From: Prevotella sp.
Lineage (GTDB): Bacteria > Bacteroidota > Bacteroidia > Bacteroidales > Bacteroidaceae
NCBI GenBank assembly: GCA_017541365.1
Contig: JAFXZF010000001.1
Span: 1-51,020, forward strand
DNA length: 51,020 nucleotides
Direction: 5' to 3'
The translations under genes and the position numbers were made by a program. Positions 43,528 through 50,651 of this stretch are shown here, piece after piece. The notes beneath the pieces were generated by a model, which saw only the letters and a program-made list of their open reading frames with translations, did no database searches and was not told the DNA's origin. Within the stretch, counting starts at the first letter, position 1, and every line of letters starts with the position of its first letter.

Positions 43528-44286
43528 ATGATTTATTTTCTTTCCGATGCACATTTAGGTTCTTTGGCAATACCTCACCGCAGGATGCAGGAACGCCGCC
43601 TTGTCAATTTTCTCGATGAGATAAAGGATAAGGCAGAGGCCGTATATCTGCTTGGCGACATGTTTGATTTCTGGTACGAGTATGGACAGGTGGTGCCTAA
43701 AGGCTATACACGTTTCCTCGGCAAACTATCAGAACTCACCGATAGGGGAGTGGAGGTGCACTTCTTTACGGGTAATCATGATATCTGGGCATACGATTAT
43801 CTGGAAAAGGAGTGCGGGGTGATACTCCATAAGAAACCCTGTACCCTCGAACTGCACGGCAAGACTTTCTACCTCGCACATGGTGATGGGCTTGGTGATC
43901 CCGACCGCAAATTTAAGTTTATACGTAGCATATTCCATAGCAAACTGTGCCAGCGGATGTTCAGTTGGTTGCACCCCGATCTGGGAGTGAAGTTCGGGCT
44001 TGCGTGGGCAAAGCATTCGCGCCTCAAACGCGTCGATGGTACCGAACCGCCATACATGGGTGAGGACAAGGAGCATCTTGTGCTCTTTGCCAAAGACTAT
44101 CTGAAGAACCATCCCGATATAGACTATTTCCTCTTCGGACATCGCCACATAGAGCTAGACCTCATGCTTACCAAGCAGTCGCGCCTCATGATACTCGGCG
44201 ACTGGATAAGCCAGTTTACCTATGCAGTGTTTGACGGCGAGCACCTCTTTATGGAAAACTACGTGGAGGGAGAGAGCTCGCTCTGA
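43528..44286 (+). CDS. lpxH: UDP-2,3-diacylglucosamine diphosphatase-like phosphoesterase
   Basis: 252 residues. Calcineurin-type metal motifs occur in order: YFLSDAHLG, GDMFDFWYEYG, FTGNHDIWAYDYL, HGDGLGDPDRKF and FLFGHRHIELD. LpxH removes UMP to give lipid X in lipid A synthesis at the inner membrane. The match to LpxH rather than a general phosphoesterase rests on DAHLGS, FWYE and GLGDPDR. Last gene before the tRNA-Phe element. Confidence 0.88.
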   Translation: MIYFLSDAHLGSLAIPHRRMQERRLVNFLDEIKDKAEAVYLLGDMFDFWYEYGQVVPKGYTRFLGKLSELTDRGVEVHFFTGNHDIWAYDYLEKECGVILHKKPCTLELHGKTFYLAHGDGLGDPDRKFKFIRSIFHSKLCQRMFSWLHPDLGVKFGLAWAKHSRLKRVDGTEPPYMGEDKEHLVLFAKDYLKNHPDIDYFLFGHRHIELDLMLTKQSRLMILGDWISQFTYAVFDGEHLFMENYVEGESSL

Positions 44287-44340
44287 GAGAAAGTAAGAAG
44301 TAATAAGGAAAAAGAAAGAAGTAGGAGTTTGAGATAAAAG

Positions 44341-44376
44341 AAAAAAGCAGTTACAGGAGTCTGTAACTGCTTTTTT
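44341..44376. terminator. Terminator after lpxH; also the original downstream terminator of the tRNA-Phe locus
   Basis: GCAGTTACAG (44347-44356) and CTGTAACTGC (44361-44370) form a 10-bp stem with a GAGT loop, flanked by A6 and T6, so it works on both strands. A closely similar hairpin is at 50310-50345. Confidence 0.9.
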
Positions 44377-44381
44377 CAATG

Positions 44382-44426
44382 GTGGTGCCAACGGGATTCG
44401 AACCAGTGACACACGGATTTTCAGTC
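44382..44426 (-). repeat. Left attachment site: 45-bp fragment of tRNA-Phe
   Basis: Identical to 50352-50396. It contains the T-arm, variable loop and anticodon-stem part of tRNA-Phe but stops inside the anticodon arm, so it is not a functional tRNA. Confidence 0.92.
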
Positions 44427-44477
44427 TAAAATATACACTACTCGGCTAATTTCAAATAGTTAAATATTGTTCATTTA

Positions 44478-44509
44478 TTTGCTTGATTATCAGCATTTTT
44501 GTAACTTTG
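44478..44509 (+). promoter_or_regulatory. Integrase promoter
   Basis: TTTG (44478-44481) and TAACTTTG (44502-44509), 20 bases apart, match the Bacteroidota -33/-7 pair. A ~90-base leader follows. Confidence 0.7.
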
Positions 44510-44554
44510 CGCCAAAACAAGCGAAATCTGCAAATACGGCGATAAACGTTCTTA

Positions 44555-44585
44555 TTTGTTCAGGATTTGTTCAGTTTTTTGTTCA
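44555..44585. repeat. Three TTTGTTCA boxes: candidate integrase arm sites, left end
   Basis: TTTGTTCA at 44555, 44566 and 44578 (11-12-base spacing, about one helical turn). The same word occurs twice at the right end (50281 and 50292, 11 apart). Confidence 0.5.
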
Positions 44586-44604
44586 AATATAACATTAAAG
44601 AAAG

Positions 44605-46062
44605 ATGAAACAACTAACATCCTTGACCTGCAGCAAAGTCGGAAATTGCTCTCTCCTGTTCTCGCTAGACCGCAGATACAAGAACAAGAGTGGAGAATAC
44701 CCCATAGTTATTACTTGCACACTTAATTACAAGCGATATTATCACCGCATCGGTGAATTCACCACAGACAAGTATTTTACTGAGGTCTGTAATGTTACAT
44801 CTTCCAAAAACTCTTTGATGAAGAAAAAGAAAGAATGGGAGAGCATATTGGAAGGCTATCGCACAAGGCTCGCTAAAGTGGCAGAGAAGCAACAACTTAC
44901 GCTGCCACTTATAAGCGCGGTTCTTTCTGGCGTAGATATACACGGCGAAGCCAACAATTCTTTTATAAGTATATGGGAAAACATCATTGCCTCCAGACGT
45001 AAGGAGGGACGTGCAGGCACAGCACAAAGTTACAATTGCGCTCTAAATTCCTTTCGCATGATATTGGGAGAAGTTCCAGGGTTTGCTATTGACAAAAACG
45101 TCATACAGCGGTGGAATGAAGGTATGATGAATGGCATAATGCAGAACGGTAAGACGGTTGGAAAGATAGCAGATGCTACCAGAGGCATTTATCTTCGCAC
45201 CTGCCGCGTGATTTGGCATGAAGCAGTAAGGCAAGGTTTCCTTAGCGAAGTGGAGTACCCTTTCAGTAACAAGGATTCTTCGCTGATTTCGATACCACGT
45301 GGCAAAAGACGGCAAAAATCCTACCTCAGCATAGAGGAATGGACGCAACTATACCAGGTATTTGTAGAAAAAAGATACCCCGACAATTGGGATCCGATAT
45401 ATAAGGAGCGAGTTCATGACTCTCTGGGACTATTGCTTGCTCAATATCTCTGCAACGGCTGCAACCTTGCAGACATTGCGCGATTGAGGTATAATGATAC
45501 GTATTGGAAGGAGGGTGGCAAAGCATTCGAATTTGAACGTAAAAAAACTTCCGCCCAAAGCAACGATAACGCTGTAGTCATCGTTCCTATCATTGAGCCC
45601 CTCCAGAACATTCTCGATGAGATTGCAGCACCTCCCACCAAAGGCGGTTATGTATTCCCCCAGGTGTTCCACGGCATCCGTGATGAAGAGGAGCGCAGGA
45701 GGCTCACTTTGAAGGAAAATTGCAATATTAAAGACCGAGTGCGTAAAGTGTGCAAGGAAGTACTGCACTGGGATAAAGAACTCGTATCGGGCACATGGGC
45801 AAGACACTCCTTTGCCACGAATTTGAAATTGGCTGGAGTAGAAGAAGAGTACATTGCCGAGAGCATGGGACACTCTCACGGCAACGATGTAACACGTGGG
45901 TACCAAGATATGTACCCACTCAAAACTAGAAAAGAAAACAATCAAAAGCTATTAAAACTAGAAGAAGATGTAACAGGTGCACTGGATGTTGACAATATGA
46001 GTGTCGAAGAAATGAAGAACCTAATAAAATATTTTGTCAAAATTCAAAAAAATCGACATTGA
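44605..46062 (+). CDS. Tyrosine recombinase (element integrase)
   Basis: 485 residues. There is an N-terminal arm/core-binding region including a SAM-like domain (~residues 105-210, ISIWENIIASRRKEGRAG...). The catalytic domain has a first Arg probably in CNGCNLADIARLRYND, WARHSFATNLKLAG (His-Arg region, as TWARHS in Bacteroidota enzymes), SMGHSHG, and the nucleophile Tyr in VTRGYQDMYP. It would recombine the 45-bp tRNA-Phe core. It lies next to the left attachment site, as usual for tRNA-targeting elements. Confidence 0.93.
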   Translation: MKQLTSLTCSKVGNCSLLFSLDRRYKNKSGEYPIVITCTLNYKRYYHRIGEFTTDKYFTEVCNVTSSKNSLMKKKKEWESILEGYRTRLAKVAEKQQLTLPLISAVLSGVDIHGEANNSFISIWENIIASRRKEGRAGTAQSYNCALNSFRMILGEVPGFAIDKNVIQRWNEGMMNGIMQNGKTVGKIADATRGIYLRTCRVIWHEAVRQGFLSEVEYPFSNKDSSLISIPRGKRRQKSYLSIEEWTQLYQVFVEKRYPDNWDPIYKERVHDSLGLLLAQYLCNGCNLADIARLRYNDTYWKEGGKAFEFERKKTSAQSNDNAVVIVPIIEPLQNILDEIAAPPTKGGYVFPQVFHGIRDEEERRRLTLKENCNIKDRVRKVCKEVLHWDKELVSGTWARHSFATNLKLAGVEEEYIAESMGHSHGNDVTRGYQDMYPLKTRKENNQKLLKLEEDVTGALDVDNMSVEEMKNLIKYFVKIQKNRH

Positions 46063-46088
46063 AATTTGGAGAAATAAAAAAATCTCCG

Positions 46089-46398
46089 TACCTTTGCACA
46101 GAAGTGGAAATGTTCCACACAAAAATATAATGGGCGAGAAAGCATAGACGTCCCTCGCCAAGAGAGCTAATTTTCTAGAACCTTAAGGGTTCAATTGTGT
46201 AACACACTCCTTCGGGAGTATCGGGCTGGTTGGACAGCCTTATGCTGAGGGCATAGCCACTCGGCAAGCGCAAATAAACATAATCGCACGACGCAGCATC
46301 CAATTTTTTTAAAAAGCTCTCGCTTCCTACTTGCATAAAACATGCGAGAAGGATGTTGTGTTTTTATATTCTAACCAAAAGTCGTGCGATTATGTTTA
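46089..46398 (+). ncRNA. Highly structured non-coding block upstream of the HTH-rep genes
   Basis: In the 340-base gap after the integrase gene a promoter box TACCTTTG (46089-46096) is followed by a chain of hairpins: GTGGAA-ATG-TTCCAC (46104-46118), GGCGAG/CTCGCC (46133-46159), GAACC-TTAAG-GGTTC (46178-46192), ACTCC-TTC-GGAGT, GGCTG-GTTGGA-CAGCC and TATGC-TGAGG-GCATA. TAAACATAATCGCACGAC (46275-46292) then pairs perfectly with 46381-46398, ending five bases before the HTH gene. No reading frame fits. It could be a leader RNA controlling rep expression, a counter-transcript region, or a single-strand origin. Confidence 0.6.
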
Positions 46399-46402
46399 AA
46401 AA

Positions 46403-46744
46403 ATGGATGCAAATTTTATTCAGCTCATCGAGCATGAAATCGAGGAGCGTGCAGTAGCAAAGGCTGCTCAGATGTTCGAGGAATGGAAAAACAGACATGG
46501 TGTTCCTTCTGTGCCAATTGATGTGGCGCAAGATGGACGCACGATTAAGCCATTCCTAATTGGCGGAGTCAAATTCATCAGCCGCAAGGATGCAGCAAGT
46601 CTTTTGGGTGTTTCTTTGACAGTCCTCTGGCGGTGGACGGAGAAGCAGAACTTGCTGCAGAAGAGAAAAATCGGCCAAAAGGTGTATTTCCTATACGATG
46701 ATGTTGTGAACTTCGCCTGCAAAGAGAAAGGAGGTGAGCTATGA
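46403..46744 (+). CDS. Helix-turn-helix (excisionase/MerR-like) DNA-binding protein
   Basis: 113 residues. An N-terminal helix (residues ~1-30) is followed by KFISRKDAASLLGVSLTVLW and RWTEKQNLLQKRKIGQKVYF, the usual recognition helix and wing of HTH_17/excisionase proteins. In Bacteroidota elements such proteins control excision or mobilization genes. It overlaps rep by four bases (ATGA), so it may also regulate replication. Which role applies cannot be seen. Confidence 0.85.
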   Translation: MDANFIQLIEHEIEERAVAKAAQMFEEWKNRHGVPSVPIDVAQDGRTIKPFLIGGVKFISRKDAASLLGVSLTVLWRWTEKQNLLQKRKIGQKVYFLYDDVVNFACKEKGGEL

Positions 46745-47733
46745 CTGAGAATAAAGAAACAAATCTCTTCTGGGCAAATGAGTTTACCTGCCGTCGGCAC
46801 AACCTCTCAAAGATGCAAATGAATGCTTTGTACTTTATCATTGAACAGGTGCGGAGCGTCTATAAAAGCGGCATGGCTCTCAATGAGAAAGGAGAGTGGA
46901 AAAACATGACTGTGAAGCTGCCAAGCAATCGCTTGTCCAAGATTGCAGATAAAAATCACACGGCAGAGGCACGCAAGGCATTGACCGAACTGGTTGATTT
47001 GCCACTAGATATAGAAGATGGCTCTGGAGATTGGCTGCATTGTCACTATATAAATTATGTGAAAAAGAGGCACTCTGATGACTTCTACGAAGTAGAGGTC
47101 AGCAGAGAACTCATGCCCTACCTTGTAGAACTAACACAAAAATACACCTCACTTCAGCTCAGCGTTTTGCTCACCTTAACTAGCAAATACAGCAAAAGTT
47201 TTTATGAATTTTGCTGTAAATGGCGAAATTTCGCCAAAGATACAGAAGGATACATTCCACTGATGTCACTAAAAAGGCTTCGCCAGATTCTCCTACTCGA
47301 AGATAAATACACCCAAAACCAAGACTTCAATAGAAAAGTCCTGGACGTAGCAAGTAAAGAATTGAAAAAAATCTACGACAAGGGCGAATGCGACATCTAC
47401 TTTACCTACGAGCAAGAAGGCAAAGGAAAGGACGCAATGTACAGATTTCGTGTAATCAATCGTGATTTTGAAGCGAAGCCTACGTCTGCATCATCTTCGA
47501 AAGTGACGCATGAGTATCGGGAACAATGCTTAGCCTACATTTTCAACCGAAGTAGGGACATCCTCCCTAATGACCCAAAATTTTCGAATAGGCTTCTCGT
47601 CCATATGAACGAAAACCCTGATGATATTCTTCGAATTTACGAGAAGTTGACACTGAAAGAAAAGGCTTATAAATCCAGCGATTTGCCTTGTATCTGGCGT
47701 CACATATTAAAAAATGATTTTAAAATTAAATAG
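46741..47733 (+). CDS. Replication initiator, Rep_3 (RepB/RepA winged-helix) family
   Basis: 330 residues. The N-terminal start NLFWANEFTCRRHNLSKMQM and TSLQLSVLLTLTSKYSKSFY (near residue 137) are characteristic of Rep_3 first winged-helix domains. Residues ~170-240 form the second one (MSLKRLRQILLLEDKYTQNQ, then the KVLDVASKELKKIYDKG helix). These proteins bind iterons to start theta replication of plasmids; matching iterons lie at 50112-50235. Start is fixed by the ATGA overlap. Confidence 0.9.
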   Translation: MTENKETNLFWANEFTCRRHNLSKMQMNALYFIIEQVRSVYKSGMALNEKGEWKNMTVKLPSNRLSKIADKNHTAEARKALTELVDLPLDIEDGSGDWLHCHYINYVKKRHSDDFYEVEVSRELMPYLVELTQKYTSLQLSVLLTLTSKYSKSFYEFCCKWRNFAKDTEGYIPLMSLKRLRQILLLEDKYTQNQDFNRKVLDVASKELKKIYDKGECDIYFTYEQEGKGKDAMYRFRVINRDFEAKPTSASSSKVTHEYREQCLAYIFNRSRDILPNDPKFSNRLLVHMNENPDDILRIYEKLTLKEKAYKSSDLPCIWRHILKNDFKIK

Positions 47734-47739
47734 AGTATC

Positions 47740-48054
47740 ATGGAAAAAGATTTTAAGCTATTCGTCGGATGCGTGGAAAGCATGCTGGCGGCCGAGAAGG
47801 AGTGTGAGAAGAATCCTACTCCTCGCAATAAAAAAATCCATCTAAACCTCCGCAACAAGGTCGAAGGATGGATTCAATGGGTGCATAACAAGGAGGAGGG
47901 CAACACCTCGTCTCCTCTCCCTCCCTTTATTGGAAAAATAAAAAATTCCAAAGGAGGGAATAAGCCCCGTAACCTCCCGATAAGCGAAGAGCTTTACCGA
48001 CAATTACGGGGAACCCATACACCCGAAGAAATTTCGGAGTGCTTTGGTTCTTGA
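47740..48054 (+). CDS. Unrecognised 104-residue element protein
   Basis: Six bases after rep. It is basic and mostly helical at the start (DFKLFVGCVESMLAAEKECE), with a Pro/Ser-rich middle (SSPLPPFIGKIKNSKGGNK) and a closing THTPEEISECFGS. No family recognised. Position just before the putative oriT and relaxase suggests a mobilization accessory or copy-control role; inference only. Confidence 0.7.
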   Translation: MEKDFKLFVGCVESMLAAEKECEKNPTPRNKKIHLNLRNKVEGWIQWVHNKEEGNTSSPLPPFIGKIKNSKGGNKPRNLPISEELYRQLRGTHTPEEISECFGS

Positions 48055-48244
48055 TAACGCCAAAAGAATGGCAAAATTACCATTACGTTGCAAATGGTAA
48101 ACGCACACGTGCACCCTCGTTAAAAAAAATTAACACTACGTGCTCATTTTTTTCGAAAGTGCGTGTGCAAGGAGATGGGTTCTACCCCCTCCTTGACCTC
48201 CCCCGAAGTGCGCGAAACGCACTAATTTTTTAAATTTTTAGGAT
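48055..48244 (+). other. Candidate origin of transfer upstream of the relaxase gene
   Basis: This 190-base gap holds three inverted repeats: TTACCATT/AATGGTAA (48077-48084 with 48093-48100), GCACACG/CGTGTGC (48103-48109 with 48162-48168), and AGTGCG-CGAAA-CGCACT (48207-48223) followed by A2T6. MobV relaxases act at hairpin-containing sites immediately upstream of their own genes. The last hairpin could alternatively be a terminator. Confidence 0.5.
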
Positions 48245-49906
48245 ATGAAAAATTCAAAAAAGGGCGCGTGTAGCGCCAACGTTCAAGCAGCAAAAATGAT
48301 TTGCCTGCAGCACAATCGCAGGAATGAGAATTCTAAAAATATTCCTTCCTACGTGAACCCTCACCTCTCCCACTTGAACCACACCGTTTTTGAGGATGAT
48401 ATGATAAAGGGGAGAGCCTCCATCGTACCTCTCGTAAAAAGGGCGGAACTTCTCTACACAAACAAAACTGGCCAAAAATGCCAAAAATCCTTTACACCTT
48501 TCAGAGAGGACGTCTTGAGTCTTCCGAATCGAGGTGACATCTCAGATGAACAAATTCTTGAATACATCCACATTATTGAAAAAAAAGTGGGATGGAAAGT
48601 CGTTGGTGCCTGGTATCACAAGGACGAAGGGCATCAAAGGTCGAAATATATAGAGGGCGATGAAAATTTCAAGATAAATTATCATGTCCACGTCCTTTAT
48701 TATTGTCAGGATCCAGAGACGGGGAAATCCATTCGTCCGCAAATACCTATTGGAAAATTACGCCAAGACTGGTGTGCAGAAGCAACGGGCATGGAACGGG
48801 GAACACCTGCGGAAGAAACTGGGCGAAGGAGAAGAAGCGCACAGCAGCAACGAATTTTCTCTCAGGAAAGACGAATAGAGAAGCTGGAAGACATCATCGA
48901 GGAAAAAGAGCAGGAGAAAAATGAACTGCAACATCAGGTGGGCTTCGGTGCAAAGGTCGGGGCATTCTTTGGCGTGGGTGACCTCGCAGAAATAAGGTAC
49001 GATAAGAAAAAAGCATTGAAAGCCCTGGAAGAGGAAAAAAATCGAGAGATTGCAGCAATGAAAGACCTGATAGAGGAAAAAAACAAAGAAATTGCCGACA
49101 AAAATGCCAAGATAGAAGCCCTGCATGAAGCTAACAAGGCTCATGCCGAGGAATTGTCCACCGAGAAGGAGAAAAGCCGTCAGAGAGGCTATTCTGAGGC
49201 GATTTCGGAGATAAAAAAGGCGGCAGGGGGACACAAGGTCAAAGGTGACAGCGACACGGCAGAGGTCATTGGGAAGGCATGGAGATACGACTATGACCAG
49301 CGCGTGCAGTTGACGAAGCAGTTGGAAACTGAGAAGAACAAGGCTTTGCAGAGGAAAGACCCCATCGAGACGGTCAATGGTCTTCTTTCCCTGCTTAATA
49401 TCTCCAAGGTTGCAACACTGGAGGACATCGAGGAGGTGACGGCAAGGCTCCAGAATGTCCGCAACGTCGAGTCTTTCTTCTGCAGAGAACGCCATGAACT
49501 TTGTGCTGCCATCATGGCGTGGGGAGACCAGAAAGAGTGTGATATCAACTCTCCGAAGGCTTTGCAAATCCTTCGGAGGTTGTACGAAGCTATGCGAGAT
49601 GCGTGGAACGCCCTGGTTTCAACCGCCAGAAAAATAGCAGCAGAGCACGTGTTGCAACCTAACTACATATTCAAGAACAAAGATTTGATTGATATTGTCA
49701 ACCTTCAGCTGCATTTCACACCTGGCGCATGCTTCAGATACACCTCTGGGTGGGCGGAAGCTCTGAATATGGGTGAGGAAAAGTACCTGGCACCATTCAA
49801 GGAGAGAATAGACCAGGCACGGCAGCAGTCCATGCAGCAGGAAGAACAGGACATCGAGCAGGATTACGAGCAGGAGGAAACGATGGTAGCACATCGACAC
49901 GTTTAA
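48245..49906 (+). CDS. MobV-family relaxase (Pre/Mob)
   Basis: 553 residues. Motif I is MICLQHNRRNENSKNIPSYV (residues ~18-37) and the metal-binding motif YHKDEGHQRSKY ... INYHVHVLYY (near 124-152) fits the HxDE...PHxH pattern, with Asn-Tyr instead of the usual Pro before HVH. MERGTPAEETGRRRRSAQQQ starts a long coiled coil (~200-320) typical of the family. It nicks oriT and leads DNA transfer using a helper conjugation machine. An Asp/Glu/Gln-rich tail ends the protein. Confidence 0.88.
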   Translation: MKNSKKGACSANVQAAKMICLQHNRRNENSKNIPSYVNPHLSHLNHTVFEDDMIKGRASIVPLVKRAELLYTNKTGQKCQKSFTPFREDVLSLPNRGDISDEQILEYIHIIEKKVGWKVVGAWYHKDEGHQRSKYIEGDENFKINYHVHVLYYCQDPETGKSIRPQIPIGKLRQDWCAEATGMERGTPAEETGRRRRSAQQQRIFSQERRIEKLEDIIEEKEQEKNELQHQVGFGAKVGAFFGVGDLAEIRYDKKKALKALEEEKNREIAAMKDLIEEKNKEIADKNAKIEALHEANKAHAEELSTEKEKSRQRGYSEAISEIKKAAGGHKVKGDSDTAEVIGKAWRYDYDQRVQLTKQLETEKNKALQRKDPIETVNGLLSLLNISKVATLEDIEEVTARLQNVRNVESFFCRERHELCAAIMAWGDQKECDINSPKALQILRRLYEAMRDAWNALVSTARKIAAEHVLQPNYIFKNKDLIDIVNLQLHFTPGACFRYTSGWAEALNMGEEKYLAPFKERIDQARQQSMQQEEQDIEQDYEQEETMVAHRHV

Positions 49907-49931
49907 TTTTTTTTCTTTCCCTTTTTTGGAT

Positions 49932-49957
49932 GCCCCACCGCTCGGTGGGGCTTTTTT
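49932..49957 (+). terminator. Terminator after the relaxase gene
   Basis: GCCCCACCG (49932-49940), CT loop, CGGTGGGGC (49943-49951) and six T. A second GC-rich hairpin, GGAGGG/CCCTCC (50001-50006 with 50020-50025), follows in the non-coding tail. Confidence 0.92.
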
Positions 49958-50043
49958 CACTCCCGTTGTCGCTATCGCGCCAACACAACCCGCATGGTGT
50001 GGAGGGAGCGCACGCGCGACCCTCCCCCTATAAAAAAAGAAAA

Positions 50044-50235
50044 AAAAACAAATACGTAATTTTCTGTATTTATTTTATAGTTACTTTTTCGCGCGCGTAC
50101 ATATATATACATTAAGACTTTTTTGTGGGTTATTACACAAAACTAAGACTTTTATGTGGGTTTCCACGCAAAACTAAGACTTTTATGTGGGTTTCCACGC
50201 AAAACTAAGACCACAAAGCTAAGACCAGTCTTAGA
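50044..50235. other. Candidate replication origin: AT-rich stretch plus 31-bp iterons
   Basis: TAAGAC-containing repeats recur exactly every 31 bases at 50113, 50144, 50175 and 50206. The full unit is ACTAAGACTTTTATGTGGGT followed by TTCCACGCAAA. Copies 2 and 3 are identical, copy 1 diverges and copy 4 is partial. Each contains GTGG-GTTT-CCAC or a variant. A perfect CTAAGAC-CA-GTCTTAG palindrome (50219-50234) closes the array. An AT-rich stretch ending in a TATATATA run precedes it (50044-50112). Iterons plus an AT-rich box are the normal binding and melting sites of Rep_3 initiators. Confidence 0.75.
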
Positions 50236-50280
50236 TTTTGGTATTTGCATAATGTTTCTTAAAATGCGATTTTTAACGCA

Positions 50281-50299
50281 TTTGTTCAAATTTTGTTCA
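50281..50299. repeat. Two TTTGTTCA boxes: candidate integrase arm sites, right end
   Basis: TTTGTTCA at 50281 and 50292, 11 bases apart, ~55 bases inside the right attachment repeat. See the left-end set at 44555. Confidence 0.5.
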
Positions 50300-50309
50300 G
50301 ATTATAAAG

Positions 50310-50346
50310 AAAGAGGCAGTTACGATTTCTCGTAACTGCCTCTTTT
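50310..50346. terminator. Element-borne terminator serving tRNA-Phe
   Basis: AAAGAGGCAGTTACGA (50310-50325) pairs perfectly with its complement at 50330-50345 around TTTC. Read on the minus strand it follows the tRNA directly. It resembles the terminator at 44347, which followed the tRNA before integration. Confidence 0.85.
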
Positions 50347-50351
50347 TCAGT

Positions 50352-50396
50352 GTGGTGCCAACGGGATTCGAACCAGTGACACACGGATTTTCAGTC
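50352..50396 (-). repeat. Right attachment site: 45-bp repeat within intact tRNA-Phe
   Basis: Identical to 44382-44426; it covers the 3' half of the tRNA. Because the element brings its own copy, the tRNA stays intact. Confidence 0.92.
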
Positions 50397-50425
50397 CGAT
50401 GCTCTACCAACTGAGCTATGGCACC
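50353..50425 (-). tRNA. tRNA-Phe (GAA)
   Basis: 73 bases on the minus strand: acceptor GGTGCCA/TGGCACC, D-arm GCTC..GAGC, anticodon loop CTGAAAA with anticodon GAA, and T-arm with GGTTCGAATCC. The 3' CCA is not encoded. It is the integration target of the adjacent element. Confidence 0.98.
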
Positions 50426-50578
50426 ATTTTCTGAATGCGGGTGCAAAGGTAGTAATTTTTTTTCATACTGCCAAATTTTTCTTTTATTTTTTTTATTCGT
50501 TGCCGTCTTTTTTTATTTTTTATCATTTTGCTCATGAAAAAAATGTTTCAAACGTTTTGCTATTTAAAAAATAGTTCG

Positions 50579-50586
50579 TAATTTTG
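50579..50586 (+). promoter_or_regulatory. Candidate promoter for the last gene
   Basis: TAATTTTG, 65 bases before the ATG at 50652. The remaining 50426-50651 gap is AT-rich with no frame or repeat seen; CAAAGGTA at 50445-50452 is a minus-strand -7 box for tRNA-Phe. Confidence 0.5.
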
Positions 50587-50651
50587 CTACGAATATTTGA
50601 TTGCCGAATATTCTTTTTATATATTACTAATTATAAACTAAACAACAATTT

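Larger units (their letters stand above)
44382..50396. mobile_element. 5.97-kb integrative mobilizable plasmid-like element in tRNA-Phe
   Basis: The element is bounded by a 45-bp direct repeat (44382-44426 and 50352-50396) that is the 3' half of tRNA-Phe; the intact tRNA is at the right end. Between the repeats lie a tyrosine integrase, a structured non-coding block, an HTH/excisionase-like gene, a Rep_3-type initiator, a small unknown gene, a probable oriT, a MobV relaxase, a terminator and iterons. All genes point the same way. No resistance, metabolic or defence cargo is recognised. It should excise to a circle able to replicate and be mobilised by a helper; this is inference from gene content. 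Confidence 0.9.

Noticed and set aside
44382..44426. A second tRNA-Phe gene
   Set aside because: Only the 3' 45 bases are present; the sequence departs inside the anticodon arm and lacks the D-arm and acceptor 5' strand.
44605..49906. Prophage or complete conjugative transposon
   Set aside because: No capsid, tail, portal or tra/T4SS genes; only integrase, rep and mobilization functions are present.
50112..50235. CRISPR-like array at the element's right end
   Set aside because: 31-base direct repeats are contiguous with no unique spacers; iterons paired with a Rep_3 gene explain them better.
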